DNA of 64,000 nucleotides from Albimonas sp963816545 (GTDB lineage: Bacteria > Pseudomonadota > Alphaproteobacteria > Rhodobacterales > Rhodobacteraceae). The stretch lies in assembly GCA_963816545.1 (NCBI GenBank), contig CAWFLE010000007.1, positions 620,001 to 684,000 on the forward strand, read 5' to 3'. Below the pieces are notes generated by a model, which was not told where the DNA came from, ran no database searches, and saw only the letters and a list, made by a program, of their open reading frames with translations. The first letter of the stretch is position 1, and every line of letters starts with the position of its first letter. Shown here in pieces: positions 6,475 through 15,255 of this stretch. The position numbers and the translations under genes were made by a program.

Positions 6475-9033
6475 ATGCGCCCCGACGAGCCGAAGACGAT
6501 CCGTCTGTCCGACTACCAGCCCCCCGCCTGGCAGGTCGAGACGGTGCGGCTGGAATTCGACCTGCGGCCGCGGGGGGCGCGGGTGCGCTCGAAGATCCTG
6601 TTCGTGCGGGGCGGGGGCGGGCCGCTGCGGCTCGATGGGCAGAAGCTGCGGCTGGTGTCCGCGACGGTGGACGGCGCGGACGTGTTGGGGCGCGTGCAGG
6701 TCGATGAGGACGGGCTGACGCTGTCCGAGGAACTGCCGGAGCGGTTCGAGTGGGAGGCGGTGGTCGAGGTGGACCCCGAGGCCAACACCGAGCTGGAGGG
6801 GCTGTACCTGTCCAACGGGATCTACTGCACCCAGTGCGAGGCGGAGGGGTTCCGCAAGATCACCTACTTCCCGGACCGGCCGGACGTGATGGCGGTCTAT
6901 TCCGTGCGGATCGAGGGGCCGCAGGACTGCCCGGTGCTGCTGTCGAACGGGGAGCCGGGGGCGAGCGGGAGCCTGGGCGGCGGGCGGCGCTTCGCGGAGT
7001 GGCACGATCCCTGGCCGAAGCCGTCGTACCTGTTCGCGCTGGTGGCGGGGGACCTGGTGGCGCATCGGGACAAGTTCCGGACGTCGTCGGGGCGCGACGT
7101 GGATCTGGCGATCTGGGTTCGGCCCGGGGACGAGGGGCGCTGCGCCTATGCGATGGACGCGCTGGTGCGGTCCATGAGGTGGGACGAGGAGGAATACGGG
7201 CGGGAGTACGATCTCTCCGTCTTCAACATCGTCGCGGTCGATGACTTCAACATGGGGGCGATGGAGAACAAGGGGCTCAACATCTTCAACTCGAAGTATG
7301 TGCTCGCCTCGCCGGAGACGGCCACCGACCGGGATTACGAGCTGATCGAGGGGATCATCGCGCACGAGTATTTCCATAACTGGACGGGGAACCGGATCAC
7401 CTGCCGGGACTGGTTCCAGTTGTGCCTGAAGGAGGGGCTGACGGTGTTCCGGGACCAGCAGTTCTCGGCGGACATGCGGTCGGAGGCGGTGCAGCGGATC
7501 GACCAGGTGAAGATGCTGCGGGCGCGGCAGTTCCGGGAGGATGCGGGGCCGCTGGCGCATCCCGTGCGACCGGAAGAGTTCATCGAGATCAACAACTTCT
7601 ACACGGCGACGGTCTACGAGAAGGGCGCCGAGCTGATCCGGATGCTGCGGCTCATCGTGGGGGCGGAGGCGTACAAGCGGGCGCTGGACCTGTATTTCGA
7701 GCGGCATGACGGGCAGGCCTGCACCATCGAGGACTGGATGGCCGTGTTCGAGAGCGTCACCAACCGGGACCTGAGCCGGTTCAAGCGGTGGTACGCCCAG
7801 GCCGGCACGCCGCGGGTGCAGGTGCGCGAGGGGTGGGCCGACGGGCGCTACACGCTGACGCTGGCGCAGGAGACGCCCTCCACCCCCGGCCAGCCCTCCA
7901 AGAAGCCGGTGACGATCCCGGTGGCCTTCGGGCTGCTGGGCGCCGACGGGCGGGAGCTGGTGGAGCCCGGCGTGCTGGAGCTGGACGAGGTGGAGAAGAC
8001 CTGGACGTTCGAGCTGCCTGAGCGGCCTGTGCCCTCGCTGCTGCGGGGATTCTCGGCGCCCGTGGTGCTGGAGCGGCGGGCGTCGGCGGAGGAACGGGCG
8101 TTCCTGCTGGCCAACGACACCGATCCGTTCAACCGCTGGGAAGCCTCGCGCGCCATGGCGCTGGAGGTGCTGATGGGGGAGGCGCCGGTCCCGCCCTTCG
8201 CCGAGGCGCTGCGGGCGGCGGTGGCGGATGCGGGGCTCGACCCCGAGTTCCGGGCGCTGCTGCTGGGCCTGCCCGGCGAGGACGAGATCGCGCGCGAGGT
8301 CTGGGCGCGGGGGCGGCCGGCGGACCCGGACGCGATCCATGCAGGCGCGGAGGCCGCGAAGGACCAGTTGGCGGAGGCGCTGGAGCCGGAGCTGCGCGCG
8401 CTTTACGCCGCGATGGAGACGCCCGGGCCGTATTCGCCCGAGGCGGAGGCTGCGGGGCGGCGGGCGCTGAAGAACGCCTGCCTCGGGTGGCTAGCGCGCC
8501 GTCCGGTGGGGCCCGAAATGGCCGAGGCGCAGAGCCATGACCCCGCGATGTCCGACCGCCTGCCCGCGCTGGCCGCGCTGGTGCATTCGGGCGCGCCGCA
8601 GGCCGAGGCGGCGCTGGCGGCGTTCGAGCGGGACTGGGCGCGCGATCCGCTGGTCATGGACAAGTGGCTGATGATCCAGGCGACGGCGCCCCTGCCCGGC
8701 ACGCTTGCGCGCATCGAGGCGCTGGCGGCCCGGCCGTCCTTCCAGTGGAAGACGCCGAACCGCTTCCGGTCCCTGATCGCGGCCTTCGCGCAGAACCACC
8801 CGCAGTTCCACGCGGCGGACGGGTCGGGGTATCGGTTCCTCGCGGACTGGTTGATCCGGCTCGATCCCGTGAACCCGCAGACGGCGGCGCGGGTGGCGGG
8901 CGCGTTCGAGACCTGGCGCAGGTATGACGAGCGGCGGCAGCGCCTGATGCGGGCGGAGCTGGAGCGGATGGCGAAGACGCCGAAGCTGTCGCGGGACATG
9001 GCGGAGATGGTGGGCCGGATGCTCGGCGCCTGA
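6475..9033 (+). CDS. pepN: Aminopeptidase N (M1 family)
   Basis: Zinc metallo-aminopeptidase that removes N-terminal residues from peptides in the cytoplasm. It has 852 residues, close to the 870 of the E. coli type. Seen: the substrate N-terminus binding motif GAMENKGLN at about 260-268; the zinc site HEYFHNWTGNR at about 297-307, with the third ligand Glu about 19 residues on in LKEGLTVFRD; and the C-terminal helical solenoid. ATG 6475 is preceded by AAGGAG at a good distance; the in-frame extension upstream is not homologous. It is divergent from glcB, with 155 bp between them. Confidence 0.95.
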   Translation: MRPDEPKTIRLSDYQPPAWQVETVRLEFDLRPRGARVRSKILFVRGGGGPLRLDGQKLRLVSATVDGADVLGRVQVDEDGLTLSEELPERFEWEAVVEVDPEANTELEGLYLSNGIYCTQCEAEGFRKITYFPDRPDVMAVYSVRIEGPQDCPVLLSNGEPGASGSLGGGRRFAEWHDPWPKPSYLFALVAGDLVAHRDKFRTSSGRDVDLAIWVRPGDEGRCAYAMDALVRSMRWDEEEYGREYDLSVFNIVAVDDFNMGAMENKGLNIFNSKYVLASPETATDRDYELIEGIIAHEYFHNWTGNRITCRDWFQLCLKEGLTVFRDQQFSADMRSEAVQRIDQVKMLRARQFREDAGPLAHPVRPEEFIEINNFYTATVYEKGAELIRMLRLIVGAEAYKRALDLYFERHDGQACTIEDWMAVFESVTNRDLSRFKRWYAQAGTPRVQVREGWADGRYTLTLAQETPSTPGQPSKKPVTIPVAFGLLGADGRELVEPGVLELDEVEKTWTFELPERPVPSLLRGFSAPVVLERRASAEERAFLLANDTDPFNRWEASRAMALEVLMGEAPVPPFAEALRAAVADAGLDPEFRALLLGLPGEDEIAREVWARGRPADPDAIHAGAEAAKDQLAEALEPELRALYAAMETPGPYSPEAEAAGRRALKNACLGWLARRPVGPEMAEAQSHDPAMSDRLPALAALVHSGAPQAEAALAAFERDWARDPLVMDKWLMIQATAPLPGTLARIEALAARPSFQWKTPNRFRSLIAAFAQNHPQFHAADGSGYRFLADWLIRLDPVNPQTAARVAGAFETWRRYDERRQRLMRAELERMAKTPKLSRDMAEMVGRMLGA

Positions 9034-9154
9034 TGCCGCGGGGGCGGGGCCTTCGCCTCCGCCCGCAAGTCGTTCGGCGGGCGGGAAAAAGTCTCCGCCC
9101 GCGCGCCGTTCAGGCGGGCTGGAAAAACCTCCGCCGCACGCTGCGGCCCGGACA

Positions 9155-9245
9155 GAAAAAAGCCGGACGCGAACGTCCGGCCAAGTCCAACAGGGAGGTG
9201 CAGTCGTCACGGTGAGGCGACAGATGTCGCCGCGCGACGGCTACA
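9155..9245 (-). ncRNA. Candidate small RNA, suhB/alpha-r8 (MmgR)-like, with intrinsic terminator
   Basis: On the minus strand, a sigma70-like promoter (TTGCTA at 9280-9275, 17 bp spacer, TATATC at 9257-9252) predicts a start near 9245. About 90 nt later comes a GC-rich hairpin (CCGGACG, CGAA-type loop, CGTCCGG) followed by six T, a textbook intrinsic terminator ending near 9155. Between them are a 5' hairpin GTCGC-GCG-GCGAC and the unpaired segment GCACCTCCCTGTTGGACTT. From memory, this anti-Shine-Dalgarno-like segment just before the terminator is typical of the alphaproteobacterial suhB/alpha-r8 family. The rest of the gap (9034-9154 and 9246-9380) holds no gene I can support. Confidence 0.7.
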
Positions 9246-9380
9246 AGCGGCGATATACGGTCGGCCTCCGGCCTTAGCAAGCGCGGCAAGGCGGAGAAGG
9301 TGTTCCGCATAGCGGCTTTGTCGGGCGCGCATGGCTTTGGTGCAACAGCGAAGAACCCGGCGTCAGGCGGCGAGATCCAC

Positions 9381-10289
9381 TCAACCTGCGAGAATGCCGT
9401 CCTTTTCAAGCTCCTCCAGAACGAAATCCCGGAACACGGCCACGCGCTTCGAGCGGCGAAGCTCGGTCGGGTAGACGAAATATACGGATGTGGGTTCCGA
9501 ATGCAGCGAAGGCGCTACGTTGACGAGATTGTCGTCCTGGCGCGTGAGGTAGTCCGGCAGGGCGCAGACCCCGAGGCCGTTGATGGCCGCCGTATACAAC
9601 CCGAAGTAATTGTTCACCGTCGCCCGCGCCCGGTGGGCGCCCGCGAAGAAGGGCTGGAGGAACGTGGCCCCCGCCGAGACCTGCGGCGCGCCCGGAGCGT
9701 GGGCGACGAGCCGATGCGCGGCGAGGTCGGCGGCGGTCTCCGGCATGCCGTGACGCTCGATGTATTCGCGCGAGGCGTAGAAGCGGAAGGTGACGTTGAA
9801 GAGCTTGCGGCGGATCAGGTCGGCCTGGCTGGGCTCGCGCATGCGGATGGCGACGTCGGCCTCGCGCATCGGCAGGTCCAGCACCTGCTCGGTCAGGATC
9901 ATGTCGACGGAGAGGTCGGGGTAGGATTCGAACAGGCGCTCCAGCCGCGGGGTCAGCCAGATGGTGCCGAAGCCGATGGTGGCGGTGACGCGCAGCTCTC
10001 CGTAGACGTCGTCCTTGGCGTCGCGGATGCGGGCGGAGGCGGTGTCGAGGGTGCGCGCCATCTCCCGCGTGGCGGAGAACAGCAGCTCCCCCTGCTCGGT
10101 CAGCAGGAGCCCGCGGGCGTGGCGGTGGAAGAGCGTGGCGCCGACCTCGTCCTCCAGCGCGCGCACCTGGCGGGAGACGGCGGACTGGCTGAGATGCAGC
10201 GCCTCTCCGGCATGGGTGAGGCTGCCCGCATCCGCGACCGCGTGGAAGATCCGCAGCTTGTCCCAGTCCGTCACGCTCGGTCCCCCCAT
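9381..10289 (-). CDS. LysR family transcriptional regulator
   Basis: A 302-residue LTTR. The N-terminal winged helix-turn-helix is clear (LRIFHAVADAGSLTHAGEAL, then LHLSQSAVSRQVRALEDEVG, residues about 11-50). It is followed by the linker helix and a periplasmic-binding-protein-like effector domain that starts near GELRVTATIGFGTIWLTP. The start may be ATG 10289 or the GTG at 10274 that gives VTDWDKLRIF. The gene is divergent from the secreted protein at 10380 with only 90 bp between them, so it may control that gene; this is inference from layout. The small RNA promoter lies about 100 bp past its stop. Confidence 0.92.
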   Translation of the reverse strand: MGGPSVTDWDKLRIFHAVADAGSLTHAGEALHLSQSAVSRQVRALEDEVGATLFHRHARGLLLTEQGELLFSATREMARTLDTASARIRDAKDDVYGELRVTATIGFGTIWLTPRLERLFESYPDLSVDMILTEQVLDLPMREADVAIRMREPSQADLIRRKLFNVTFRFYASREYIERHGMPETAADLAAHRLVAHAPGAPQVSAGATFLQPFFAGAHRARATVNNYFGLYTAAINGLGVCALPDYLTRQDDNLVNVAPSLHSEPTSVYFVYPTELRRSKRVAVFRDFVLEELEKDGILAG

Positions 10290-10379
10290 GAGTTCGGGGC
10301 GGATTTAACCCGGACGCCTCGCAGCGGTCAAAGTTCGCGTATAGGTGAGGGGACACGTTCGCATCAGCCGGAGACGCGC

Positions 10380-11261
10380 ATGACGCCCCTGCCCCGCCGC
10401 CTTCTCGCCCCGATGCTCGCGCTGGCCGCGCTGCTGCTGGCGGTCGCTTCGCCGCCCGCCGTGGCGCAGGACGCGCCCGTGCCGGGGCTGGAGGGGCAGT
10501 ATGTGGGGATCGGGCCGGCGCGCGGGATGCAGGTGGAGATCGACGACGTGGACGCCGAGCCGGGCGGGCGGTTCAGGGACTCCAACGGGCGGGAGGCGGA
10601 GATCGCGGGCGGCTGGAAGCAGGGGGCGCTGGAGGCGGTGCTGGATTTCCCGACCCGGCCGGTCTTCGTGCGGATGACGCCGGCCGCGATGGGGATGCAG
10701 ATGGCGGTCCTGCCGCTGGACGCCGAGGGGCGGCCGCTGCGGGACCAGGCGCGGGTGCTCGCGTTCCTGCGCGAGGGAGTGGAGACGCCGGAGCAGCCGG
10801 CGCTTTACATGAACGCCCCCGCGCGGGCGGGACAGGAGATCGACCCGGACGTGTTCCTCGCGTCCTATCAGTTCTGGGAGCCGGAGGGGGTGGCCAACGG
10901 CTTCGACAATATCGGCGCGCGGTATCGCACGGTGCTGCGGATGTTCCCGCAGATCCATGCGGACGTGCTGTGGAAGCTGTGCCAGGCCGACAGCCAGCGG
11001 AACCTCGTGGCCGAGGCGACCCGCGGACAGGGCGCGGGGTGCCCGGAGATCCTGGGCACGGTGGAGCGGCTGCAGGCGCAGGGGCGCTTCCCCGAGTGGA
11101 AGGCCGCGGTGCAGCGGGAGATCGACGCGCTGATGCCGTCGATCCAGTGCGCGCGCGGCTACATCGTGAAGGAAAGCGTCTGCGGCCCCGCCTCCCGCCG
11201 CGTGGCGGAGGCGGCGGTGTCGATGGAGACGCTGGGCACGCTGCTGCCGCGCTGGCGCTAG
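10380..11261 (+). CDS. Secreted protein of unknown function
   Basis: A 293-residue protein with a clear signal peptide: MTPLPRR, a hydrophobic run LLAPMLALAALLLAVA, then cleavage after AVAQ near residue 30. I do not recognise the family. The mature part starts with a region resembling a small beta-rich domain (LEGQYVGIGPARGMQVEIDD). The C-terminal half is helical with four Cys residues (KLCQAD, GAGCPE, IQCARG, SVCGPA) that could form two disulfides in the periplasm. The start ATG 10380 lies 90 bp from the divergent LysR gene. The 3' end overlaps the convergent HxlR gene by 4 nt. Confidence 0.75.
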   Translation: MTPLPRRLLAPMLALAALLLAVASPPAVAQDAPVPGLEGQYVGIGPARGMQVEIDDVDAEPGGRFRDSNGREAEIAGGWKQGALEAVLDFPTRPVFVRMTPAAMGMQMAVLPLDAEGRPLRDQARVLAFLREGVETPEQPALYMNAPARAGQEIDPDVFLASYQFWEPEGVANGFDNIGARYRTVLRMFPQIHADVLWKLCQADSQRNLVAEATRGQGAGCPEILGTVERLQAQGRFPEWKAAVQREIDALMPSIQCARGYIVKESVCGPASRRVAEAAVSMETLGTLLPRWR

Positions 11262-11605
11262 GCGCCGGCCTCCTCGGGCCAGTCGGTCCCCCATTCGCGC
11301 AGGCGGGAGAGGGCGCGGCTCAGCGCCTCGCCCTTGGCGGTGAGGGCGTACTCCATGCGGCGGCCCCCCTCGCGCACGGGCTGGCGGCGGAGGATGCCGA
11401 GGTCCACCAGGCGGCGCAGGCGGTTCGAGAGGATGTTCCGCGCGACGTTGAGGTCGCGGTGGAAGTCGTCGAAGCGCGAGGTGCCGGCGGCGGCGGCGGC
11501 CACGATCAGCAGGGTCCAGCGGTCCCCGACCTGCTCGGCGGCGCGGAACAGCGGATCGTGGGCGAAGGCGCCTTCCGGCGCGGCGAGGCTGGGGGATGCG
11601 TCCAC
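11258..11605 (-). CDS. HxlR family transcriptional regulator
   Basis: A 115-residue winged-helix regulator. Seen: GDRWTLLIVAAAAAGTSRFDDF (helix 1 onward), LNVARNILSNRLRRLVDLGIL (recognition helix) and the wing RRMEYALTAKGEAL. Classical HxlR sensors carry an N-terminal Cys; here the equivalent region (AFAHDPLFRAAEQVG) has none, so thiol sensing by that residue is unlikely. It is 12 bp upstream of, and on the same strand as, the alpha/beta hydrolase stop, which suggests the hydrolase precedes it in one transcript. Confidence 0.9.
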   Translation of the reverse strand: MDASPSLAAPEGAFAHDPLFRAAEQVGDRWTLLIVAAAAAGTSRFDDFHRDLNVARNILSNRLRRLVDLGILRRQPVREGGRRMEYALTAKGEALSRALSRLREWGTDWPEEAGA

Positions 11606-11617
11606 GGTCGTTTCTCC

Positions 11618-12592
11618 TTATTCGGGCGCTTCGGTGCGGGAGGCGAGGCGTTCCACCGCCTCGACCACCGCCTCGGGGCGCGCGTGGTGCAGCATGTGCC
11701 CGACCCCGTCGAACAGGGTCAGGTTCGTGTTCGGGGCGGCCTTGGTCAGCCCCTCGGCATGGATGGAGGCGGCGACGGTGCGGTCGGCGGTTCCGTGCAG
11801 GATCTCGATGGGGACCGGGAGGTCGGGGTAGCGGCGGGCCTGCTCGGCCAGCGCGTCGTCGAGATATTCGATGTCCTCGGCGTTGGCCTGGAAACTCTCG
11901 GGGCGCAGGAGGAGTTCGGCCTGGAGATGGTCGAGATAGCCCCCGGGCACCGGCTGCGGGGCGAAGATGCGGGCGGCGGCGGAGGCGCCTCCGTCCTCGC
12001 CGTAGATCGCCTTGTAGGCGGCGACCGAGACGCGGGCCGCGGGGCGGGAGGTCTTGATCGCCGCGAGCAGGCCCGAGCCGTCGCCGTAGGGCATGGTGGC
12101 GCCGGAGACGACGACCACCCCCGCCACGTCCTGAGGCGCCTGCAGGGCCCAGGCCATCACCAGCGCGCCGCCCCACGAGTGGCCGAGGAGGATGGGGTTG
12201 CGGATGTCGAGCGCGGCCGCGGCCTCGCGCAGGATCGCGGCCTGCACGGCGGGGCGCCAGCCGTCCTCGGCCGGGCGCTGGGTGTAGCCGAGGCCGGGGC
12301 GGTCGAAGGCCACCACGCGGTAGCGGTCCGCGAGGCGGGGCGCGAGGTCGAAGGTCATGTCGTTGAGGTTGCCGGTGGCGCCGTGGACCAGCACCACGGG
12401 CTGCGCGTCGGCGGGGCCGGATTCGACGTAGTGGACCTGGAGGCCGCGCGCCTCCACGAAGCGGCCGCGGGGCGGGTTCTGCGCCTCGATCTCCGCCGGG
12501 CCCGCGAGGGGGGCGCAGGCCGCGGCCCCCGCCGCCGCCAATGCGCCGCCCAGAATCAGGGCGCGGCTGACGAGAGGGCGGCGTGCGGACAT
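11618..12592 (-). CDS. Alpha/beta hydrolase, probable lipoprotein
   Basis: A 324-residue serine hydrolase. Seen: oxyanion strand VVLVHGATGN (about 66-75), nucleophile elbow ILLGHSWGGAL (about 135), acid near LHGTADRTVAA and a C-terminal GVGHMLHH histidine, giving a complete triad. The N terminus MSARRPLVSRALILGGALAAAGAAAC has an Arg-rich start, a hydrophobic stretch and AAAC as a possible lipobox, so it may be anchored to a membrane. I chose ATG 12592; the longer frame to 12784 lacks homologous-looking sequence. The substrate is unknown. It precedes the HxlR gene by 12 bp. Confidence 0.88.
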   Translation of the reverse strand: MSARRPLVSRALILGGALAAAGAAACAPLAGPAEIEAQNPPRGRFVEARGLQVHYVESGPADAQPVVLVHGATGNLNDMTFDLAPRLADRYRVVAFDRPGLGYTQRPAEDGWRPAVQAAILREAAAALDIRNPILLGHSWGGALVMAWALQAPQDVAGVVVVSGATMPYGDGSGLLAAIKTSRPAARVSVAAYKAIYGEDGGASAAARIFAPQPVPGGYLDHLQAELLLRPESFQANAEDIEYLDDALAEQARRYPDLPVPIEILHGTADRTVAASIHAEGLTKAAPNTNLTLFDGVGHMLHHARPEAVVEAVERLASRTEAPE

Positions 12593-12677
12593 GCGGCTGG
12601 CTCCGGGCTGGCTTCGGTCCCGGACTGCTACGGAGCGATGGCGGTTTCGGATTAGGACTTCACGCAGCCGTGATCGC

Positions 12678-13622
12678 TCAGGGCGCGATCTGGTGCAGAA
12701 GCGCGAGCCAGCCGGTGGCCGTGACGATGGCGAGCGTGGTCGCCAGCAGCACCGTGGAGGCCACCACCCCGGTCGCGCGCGCATACATCGCCGCGAAGAG
12801 ATAGGCGTTGATCCCCGGCGGCATGGAGGCGGTGACCATGGCCGAGCGCAGGAAGTTGTCCGGGAGGCCGAACACGCCCTCGGCGAGGCCCCAGGTGATG
12901 AACGGGTGCAGGAGCAGCGACAGCCCCGCCATGGTCAGCGCCGGCCAGAAGCCCGCGCGCAGGGAGTAGCGGGTGAGCGCGCCGCCGATGGCGAAGAGCG
13001 CCACCGGCACGCCGCCGCGGCCCAGCGTCTGCACGCCGTCGAAGATCGGCTGCGGCAGGGGCAGGCCGGAGACGTTCACCAGGATGCCGAGCGCGATGCC
13101 GATGGTGAGCGAGTTGCGGAACATCGCCCGGCCCGCCGCGAGGAAGGTGTCGCGGGGGCGGCGGCCGTCGGCGCGCGCGAACTCCATCGAGACGATGCCC
13201 ACGAGGTAGCAGAACGGCGCGTGGATCGAGAGGATCGCGTAGTTGGCGTCGAGCGCGGAGACGCCGTAGGCGCGCTCGGTCACCGGGATGCCGAGGAGGA
13301 GGGAGTTGGAGAAGAGCGCGCAGAAGGCGATGGCGACGGATTCGCCCGGGCGGCGCTTGAACACCGTGCGCGCGAGAACGAAGCCGATCCCGAAGGCCGC
13401 CAGCGCGCCGGCGTAGAAGGAGACCATCAGCCGCCAGTCGAAATAGGCGGCGAGGTCGAGCCGCGCCACGCCCGAGAACAGCAGGCACGGGATCGCGAAG
13501 GTGGTGCAGAAGCGGATCAGCACGTCCACATGCGCGTCCGGCAGGAGCTTGGCCTTGGTGAAGCCGTAGCCGAGGCCGATGATGACGAAGACCGGGAGGA
13601 CGATCAGCAGGATGTCGGTCAT
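12678..13622 (-). CDS. AEC family (auxin efflux carrier-like) transporter
   Basis: A 314-residue inner-membrane protein with about ten hydrophobic segments in two halves of five. It opens with MTDILLIVLPVFVIIGLGYGF and carries the family pattern FCALFSNSLLLGIPVTERAYG in the first half, with MVTASMPPGINAYLFAAMYA in the second. Members export or import small organic anions such as malonate or malate; the substrate here is not visible. It lies 15 bp after the MBL gene in a co-directional run that also includes tatD. Confidence 0.9.
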   Translation of the reverse strand: MTDILLIVLPVFVIIGLGYGFTKAKLLPDAHVDVLIRFCTTFAIPCLLFSGVARLDLAAYFDWRLMVSFYAGALAAFGIGFVLARTVFKRRPGESVAIAFCALFSNSLLLGIPVTERAYGVSALDANYAILSIHAPFCYLVGIVSMEFARADGRRPRDTFLAAGRAMFRNSLTIGIALGILVNVSGLPLPQPIFDGVQTLGRGGVPVALFAIGGALTRYSLRAGFWPALTMAGLSLLLHPFITWGLAEGVFGLPDNFLRSAMVTASMPPGINAYLFAAMYARATGVVASTVLLATTLAIVTATGWLALLHQIAP

Positions 13623-13637
13623 CCCGCCGCGCCCTGG

Positions 13638-14438
13638 TCAGGCATCGAAGGTCAGGACCATGCCGTCATGGGCGGGCTCGACATTGTCGGGCGTCTCGTC
13701 CTGCATCCGGCGGAAGTCGAGGTCGATGTGCATGTTGGTGAGCACGCCGCGGCGGACGCCGGAGCGGGCGATCCAGCCGAGCGTCTGTTCGAGGTGGCTG
13801 TGCGTGGGGTGGGGGGTGTAGCGCAGCGCGTCCACCACCCAGGTGTCGGCGCCCTTGAGGGCGTCCCAGGCGTCGTCGGACATGGCGGAGACGTCCGGGA
13901 GATAGACCAGCGGGCCGATGCGGAAGCCGAGCGCCTCGATCGAGCCGTGCTGGACGCGGAACGGCTCGAACACCAGGTCTCCGCCGTCGCCCCAGACGGT
14001 CACCGGGCCGGCGATGGTCTTGAGGTTGAGGATGGGCGGATAGGGGCTGCCCTCGGGCTGGACGAAGGCGTAGCCGAAGCGGCCCATCAGGTCGTTCTGC
14101 GTCTCGGGCGAGGCCCAGACCGTGAGGCGCTTGCGGCGGTTGAAGACCACCATGCGCAGGTCGTCGAGACCGTGCATGTGGTCGGCGTGTTCATGGGTGA
14201 AGATCACGCCGTCGAGGATGCCCACGTTCGCGTCGAGAAGCTGGGCGCGCATGTCGGGGCCGGCGTCGATGAGGACGCGGGTGATGCCCTGGCCGGGCTC
14301 CTCGCGCTCCACCAGCATGGAGCAGCGGCGGCGGCGGTTGCGCGGATCCTCGGGGTCGCAGGCGCCCCAGTTGCCGCCGAGGCGGGGCACGCCGCCCGAC
14401 GAGCCGCAGCCGAGGATGGTGAAGCGGAGCTGGGCCAT
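13638..14438 (-). CDS. MBL fold metallo-hydrolase (PhnP-like)
   Basis: A 266-residue metallo-beta-lactamase fold protein. Seen: N-terminal FTILGCGSSGGVPRLGGNWG and the Cys-rich loop NRRRRCSMLVE typical of the PhnP-like phosphodiesterase group, the metal motif FTHEHADHMHGLDDLR (HxHxDH, about residue 79-84), a conserved YLPDVSAM strand and a C-terminal TNMHIDLDF His. Members cleave cyclic phosphodiesters. The ATG at 14438 overlaps the tatD stop by one base (TGATG), implying translational coupling. In related genomes this gene follows tatD in the dacA-tmk-holB run. Confidence 0.92.
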   Translation of the reverse strand: MAQLRFTILGCGSSGGVPRLGGNWGACDPEDPRNRRRRCSMLVEREEPGQGITRVLIDAGPDMRAQLLDANVGILDGVIFTHEHADHMHGLDDLRMVVFNRRKRLTVWASPETQNDLMGRFGYAFVQPEGSPYPPILNLKTIAGPVTVWGDGGDLVFEPFRVQHGSIEALGFRIGPLVYLPDVSAMSDDAWDALKGADTWVVDALRYTPHPTHSHLEQTLGWIARSGVRRGVLTNMHIDLDFRRMQDETPDNVEPAHDGMVLTFDA

Positions 14439-15235
14439 CAGGCGGGCCTCCAGGCGGCGGCCTTGCTGAACAGGCGGTCGAAATTGGCGGTGGTGGCGGC
14501 GGCGAAGTCTTCCGCGCTCACGCCGAAGACCTCCGCGCCGGTCTGCGCGGTCATGGCGGTGTAGGCGGGCTCGTTGCGCTTGCCGCGCTTGGGCTGGGGG
14601 GCGAGGTAGGGGCTGTCGGTCTCCACCAGGATGCGGTCGAGTGGGGCGGCGGCGAAGATGTCGCGCAGGTCCTGGGACTTCCTGAAGGTGGCGATGCCGG
14701 ACATGGAGAGGAAGAAGCCCAGCGCGAGGGCTTCCTCGGCGAGGCGGGCGCCGGAGGAGAAGCAGTGCATGACGCAGGCGAAGGGGCCGGCGCGGTGCTC
14801 CTCGGTCAGGATGCGGGCCATGTCCTCGTCCGCGTCGCGGGAATGGATGATGAGCGGGAGGCCGGTGCGGCGGGCGGCCTCGCAGTGGAGGCGGAGGCTT
14901 TCCTGCTGGGTGGCCTTGGTCTCGGCGGAGTAGTGGTAGTCGAGGCCGGTTTCGCCGATGCCGACCATCTTGGGATGGGCGGTGAGGGCCTCCAGCGCGT
15001 CCGCGGAGGGGGGGGGTTCCTCGTGGACGTGGAGGGGGTGGAGGCCGGCGGCGTAGAACACCTCCGGGTGCGTCTCGGCGATGGCGCGGACGCGGGGTTC
15101 GGCCTTGAGGGTGGTGGCGATGGAGACCATGCGGGTCACGCCGGCGGCCTTCGCGCGGGCGACCACGTCGGGGAGTTCGCCCTCGAAATCAGGGAAATCC
15201 AGATGGCAATGGCTGTCGACCAGGACGGGCGGCAA
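14438..15235 (-). CDS. tatD: TatD family metal-dependent hydrolase
   Basis: A 265-residue TIM-barrel nuclease/hydrolase. Seen: VDSHCHLDFPDFEGE (HxH metal ligands, residues 9-11), GIGETGLDYHY (Glu ligand, about 95), LPLIIHSRDADED (His, about 130), CVMHCFSSGA (His, about 158) and ILVETDSPYLAPQ (Asp, about 207), so all metal positions are present. TatD proteins act as 3'-5' DNase/RNase or D-tyrosyl processing enzymes in the cytoplasm. It follows holB by 20 bp and couples to the MBL gene. Confidence 0.95.
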   Translation of the reverse strand: MPPVLVDSHCHLDFPDFEGELPDVVARAKAAGVTRMVSIATTLKAEPRVRAIAETHPEVFYAAGLHPLHVHEEPPPSADALEALTAHPKMVGIGETGLDYHYSAETKATQQESLRLHCEAARRTGLPLIIHSRDADEDMARILTEEHRAGPFACVMHCFSSGARLAEEALALGFFLSMSGIATFRKSQDLRDIFAAAPLDRILVETDSPYLAPQPKRGKRNEPAYTAMTAQTGAEVFGVSAEDFAAATTANFDRLFSKAAAWRPA

Positions 15236-15255
15236 GGGAGGCTCCGGGATGACGC

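Noticed and set aside
5989..8340. A 783-residue minus-strand open frame opposite pepN
   Set aside because: Composition is the His/Arg/Pro-rich shadow typical of the complement of a high-GC gene, and pepN on the other strand has all catalytic motifs.
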